Below are positions 3,850 to 5,423 of a stretch of DNA of 5,423 bases, one piece after another. Numbering within the stretch: the first letter of the stretch is position 1; every line of letters begins with the position of its first letter. Made by a program: the position numbers and the translations under genes. The notes under the pieces were generated by a model. That model saw nothing but the letters and a program-made list of their open reading frames with translations, was not told the origin of the DNA and made no database searches. Source of the DNA: an uncultured Oscillospiraceae bacterium (GTDB taxonomy: Bacteria; Bacillota; Clostridia; Oscillospirales; Acutalibacteraceae); NCBI GenBank assembly GCA_902490145.1, contig CABUCT010000087.1, positions 1 through 5,423 of the forward strand, read 5' to 3'.

Positions 3850-5423
3850 ATGCTTCAAACAAAAAATATTTCAAAGCAGTATAAAACCGGCGACCTTGTG
3901 CAGACCGCTCTTGACGGAGTGAGCCTTAATCTTCGTGACAATGAATTTGTTGCAATTCTGGGGCCGAGCGGTTCCGGAAAAACCACGCTGCTGAATGTCA
4001 TTGGCGGACTTGACCGATATGACAGCGGAGATCTTGTTATAAATGGGATATCCACGAAAAAATACAAAGACAAGGATTGGGATTCATACCGAAATCATAC
4101 GATAGGCTTTGTATTTCAAAGCTATAATTTAATTCCTCATCAGTCAGTGCTTTCGAATGTAGAGCTTGCACTTACCATTTCCGGAATTTCCCGGGCCGAA
4201 CGCAAAAAGCGTGCTAAGGCTGCACTTGAAGAGGTCGGACTCGGAGATCAAATTCACAAAAAGCCCAACCAGATGTCTGGAGGTCAAATGCAGAGGGTGG
4301 CAATTGCAAGGGCACTTGTAAATGACCCCGATATACTGCTTGCCGATGAACCGACCGGAGCACTTGACACCGAAACCAGTGTTCAGGTCATGGAGCTTCT
4401 CAAGAAGGTGGCAAATAAGCGTCTTGTCGTCATGGTAACTCACAATCCTGAACTTGCCGAACAATATGCAACCCGCATTGTACGTTTACGCGACGGAAAA
4501 ATTATTGACGACACCGATCCGTTTGAAGTAAATGAGCAGGAGCTAGCTCCCCCGAAGCATGAAAATATGGGCAAATCTTCTATGTCGTGGTTCACTGCCC
4601 TTTCCCTGAGTTTCAACAACCTGAGAACTAAAAAGGCAAGAACCTTCCTGACTTCTTTTGCCGGATCAATCGGAATTATCGGCATCGCACTTATTCTTTC
4701 CCTTTCAGCTGGGGTAAACACATATATAGAAAACATTCAAAAAGACACCATGACGTCTTATCCCATTACTATTGAGGCACAGACCGTTGACCTTACTAAA
4801 ATGATGGAAACCGCACATAAGAATACAAGCGGTAATATTGATCATGATAAGGACGCAGTTTATTCAAACTCAATGGCTTTGGACATGGCGTCCAGTGCAA
4901 CTATGAGCTTCACCGAAAATAATCTGAGCAGCTTTAAAAAATACCTTGACAACCCTGAAAGCGAGATCCATTCTTACGTTGGTGAAAACGGAATAATTTA
5001 TTCATACAACACCAAATTCAGTGTATATGCCAAAGATCCCGAAGGCGTTATTGTCAACACTGATGGTGTAACTATCGGTGAAAACGGATCTAAAAGCTCG
5101 ATGATGATGTCGGGAATGGCAGCAATGGGAAACATGATGAATCAAAACAGTAAAAACTTTACCGAGCTTATTCCGGATAGAAGCGGGAACGGCATAAGCT
5201 CAGCTGTGACCGAAAATTTTGAACTGCTTTACGGCAGCTGGCCATCTGAATATAACCAAGTTGTGCTTCAACTCGATGAAAACAATGAGATTCAGCTCAA
5301 TACCCTTTATGAACTGGGACTGCTTCCTTCGGCAAAATATGATGAGATGATGAAAAGTCTTGAAGCCGGCGAGGAGTTTAATACTGATACCGTAAAACTT
5401 AATTATGAGGATATCTGTTCAAA
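3850..5423 (+). CDS. Fused ABC transporter ATPase/permease, MacB/FtsX type (3' end outside window)
   Basis: The 524 residues in the window start with a complete ABC ATPase domain (about 1-220): Walker A GPSGSGKT 38-45, Q-loop Q90, signature MSGGQ 142-146, Walker B with ADEP 165-168 (catalytic E167) and H-loop H198. Strong similarity in style to LolD/MacB/BceA ATPases is evident. A linker (221-260) and the basic stretch TKKAR lead into the first membrane helix at about 266-288, then an extracytoplasmic domain runs to the edge. The FtsX-like permease helices should follow. MacB-type (type VII) transporters drive mechanotransmission to export peptides, lipoproteins or drugs, not classical import (family knowledge); the substrate here is unknown. 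A Met-rich segment (418-430) stands out in the extracytoplasmic part. The ATG at 3850 has AGGGGAG six bases upstream. Its own promoter region is long and structured; no two-component system or partner gene is in view. Confidence 0.9.
   Translation, partial: MLQTKNISKQYKTGDLVQTALDGVSLNLRDNEFVAILGPSGSGKTTLLNVIGGLDRYDSGDLVINGISTKKYKDKDWDSYRNHTIGFVFQSYNLIPHQSVLSNVELALTISGISRAERKKRAKAALEEVGLGDQIHKKPNQMSGGQMQRVAIARALVNDPDILLADEPTGALDTETSVQVMELLKKVANKRLVVMVTHNPELAEQYATRIVRLRDGKIIDDTDPFEVNEQELAPPKHENMGKSSMSWFTALSLSFNNLRTKKARTFLTSFAGSIGIIGIALILSLSAGVNTYIENIQKDTMTSYPITIEAQTVDLTKMMETAHKNTSGNIDHDKDAVYSNSMALDMASSATMSFTENNLSSFKKYLDNPESEIHSYVGENGIIYSYNTKFSVYAKDPEGVIVNTDGVTIGENGSKSSMMMSGMAAMGNMMNQNSKNFTELIPDRSGNGISSAVTENFELLYGSWPSEYNQVVLQLDENNEIQLNTLYELGLLPSAKYDEMMKSLEAGEEFNTDTVKLNYEDICS

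Overview
The sequence looks like chromosomal DNA from a low-to-moderate-GC Gram-positive anaerobe, most likely a clostridial gut bacterium of the Oscillospiraceae/Ruminococcus type. The evidence is AT-rich intergenic DNA with sigma-A-like promoters, purine-rich Shine-Dalgarno sites, a DUF6062-like protein, and a fused MacB-type ABC ATPase/permease. This placement is inferred from gene content and style, not from a marker gene. No rRNA, tRNA, CRISPR array, transposase or phage gene is visible.

Left half (1-2413, minus strand): a compact housekeeping operon. It is read from an extended -10 promoter at 2385-2413 in the order DUF6062-like protein (TTG start), RdgB/HAM1 nucleotide-pool-cleaning pyrophosphatase, YhbY-type CRM-domain ribosome-associated protein, and the tRNA methylthiotransferase MtaB, which runs off the left edge. 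Spacing is tight: the rdgB Shine-Dalgarno overlaps the upstream stop codon, and yhbY and mtaB share one base (TGATG). The three recognised products act on nucleotide quality, ribosome assembly and tRNA modification. The first protein is uncharacterised and has two matched CxxC...CxxH modules.

Middle (2447-3549, plus strand): two independently promoted membrane-protein genes. The first encodes an N-terminal zinc ribbon, a Gln/Asn/Tyr-rich linker with three 13-residue tandem repeats, and a Tic20/DUF4870-like membrane domain. The second encodes a 73-residue single-pass protein with a tail made almost entirely of Asp and Cys; it has its own promoter, a palindromic 5' leader and a strong intrinsic terminator.

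Right part (3550-5423, plus strand): about 300 bp of non-coding DNA dense in symmetric elements. These include a 13-bp bulged inverted repeat, a 12-bp palindrome, a GTGCATT/AATGCAC pair bracketing a likely -10, and direct TTTGTAAC repeats. It leads into a large fused ABC transporter gene that is cut by the right edge. That gene has a complete nucleotide-binding domain, a first membrane helix and the start of an extracytoplasmic domain with a Met-rich stretch.

I see no clear multi-gene novel system. The most unusual items are the Asp/Cys-tailed small membrane protein, the zinc-ribbon/prion-like-linker/DUF4870 protein, the duplicated zinc-site-like architecture of the DUF6062-like protein, and the structured region ahead of the transporter.
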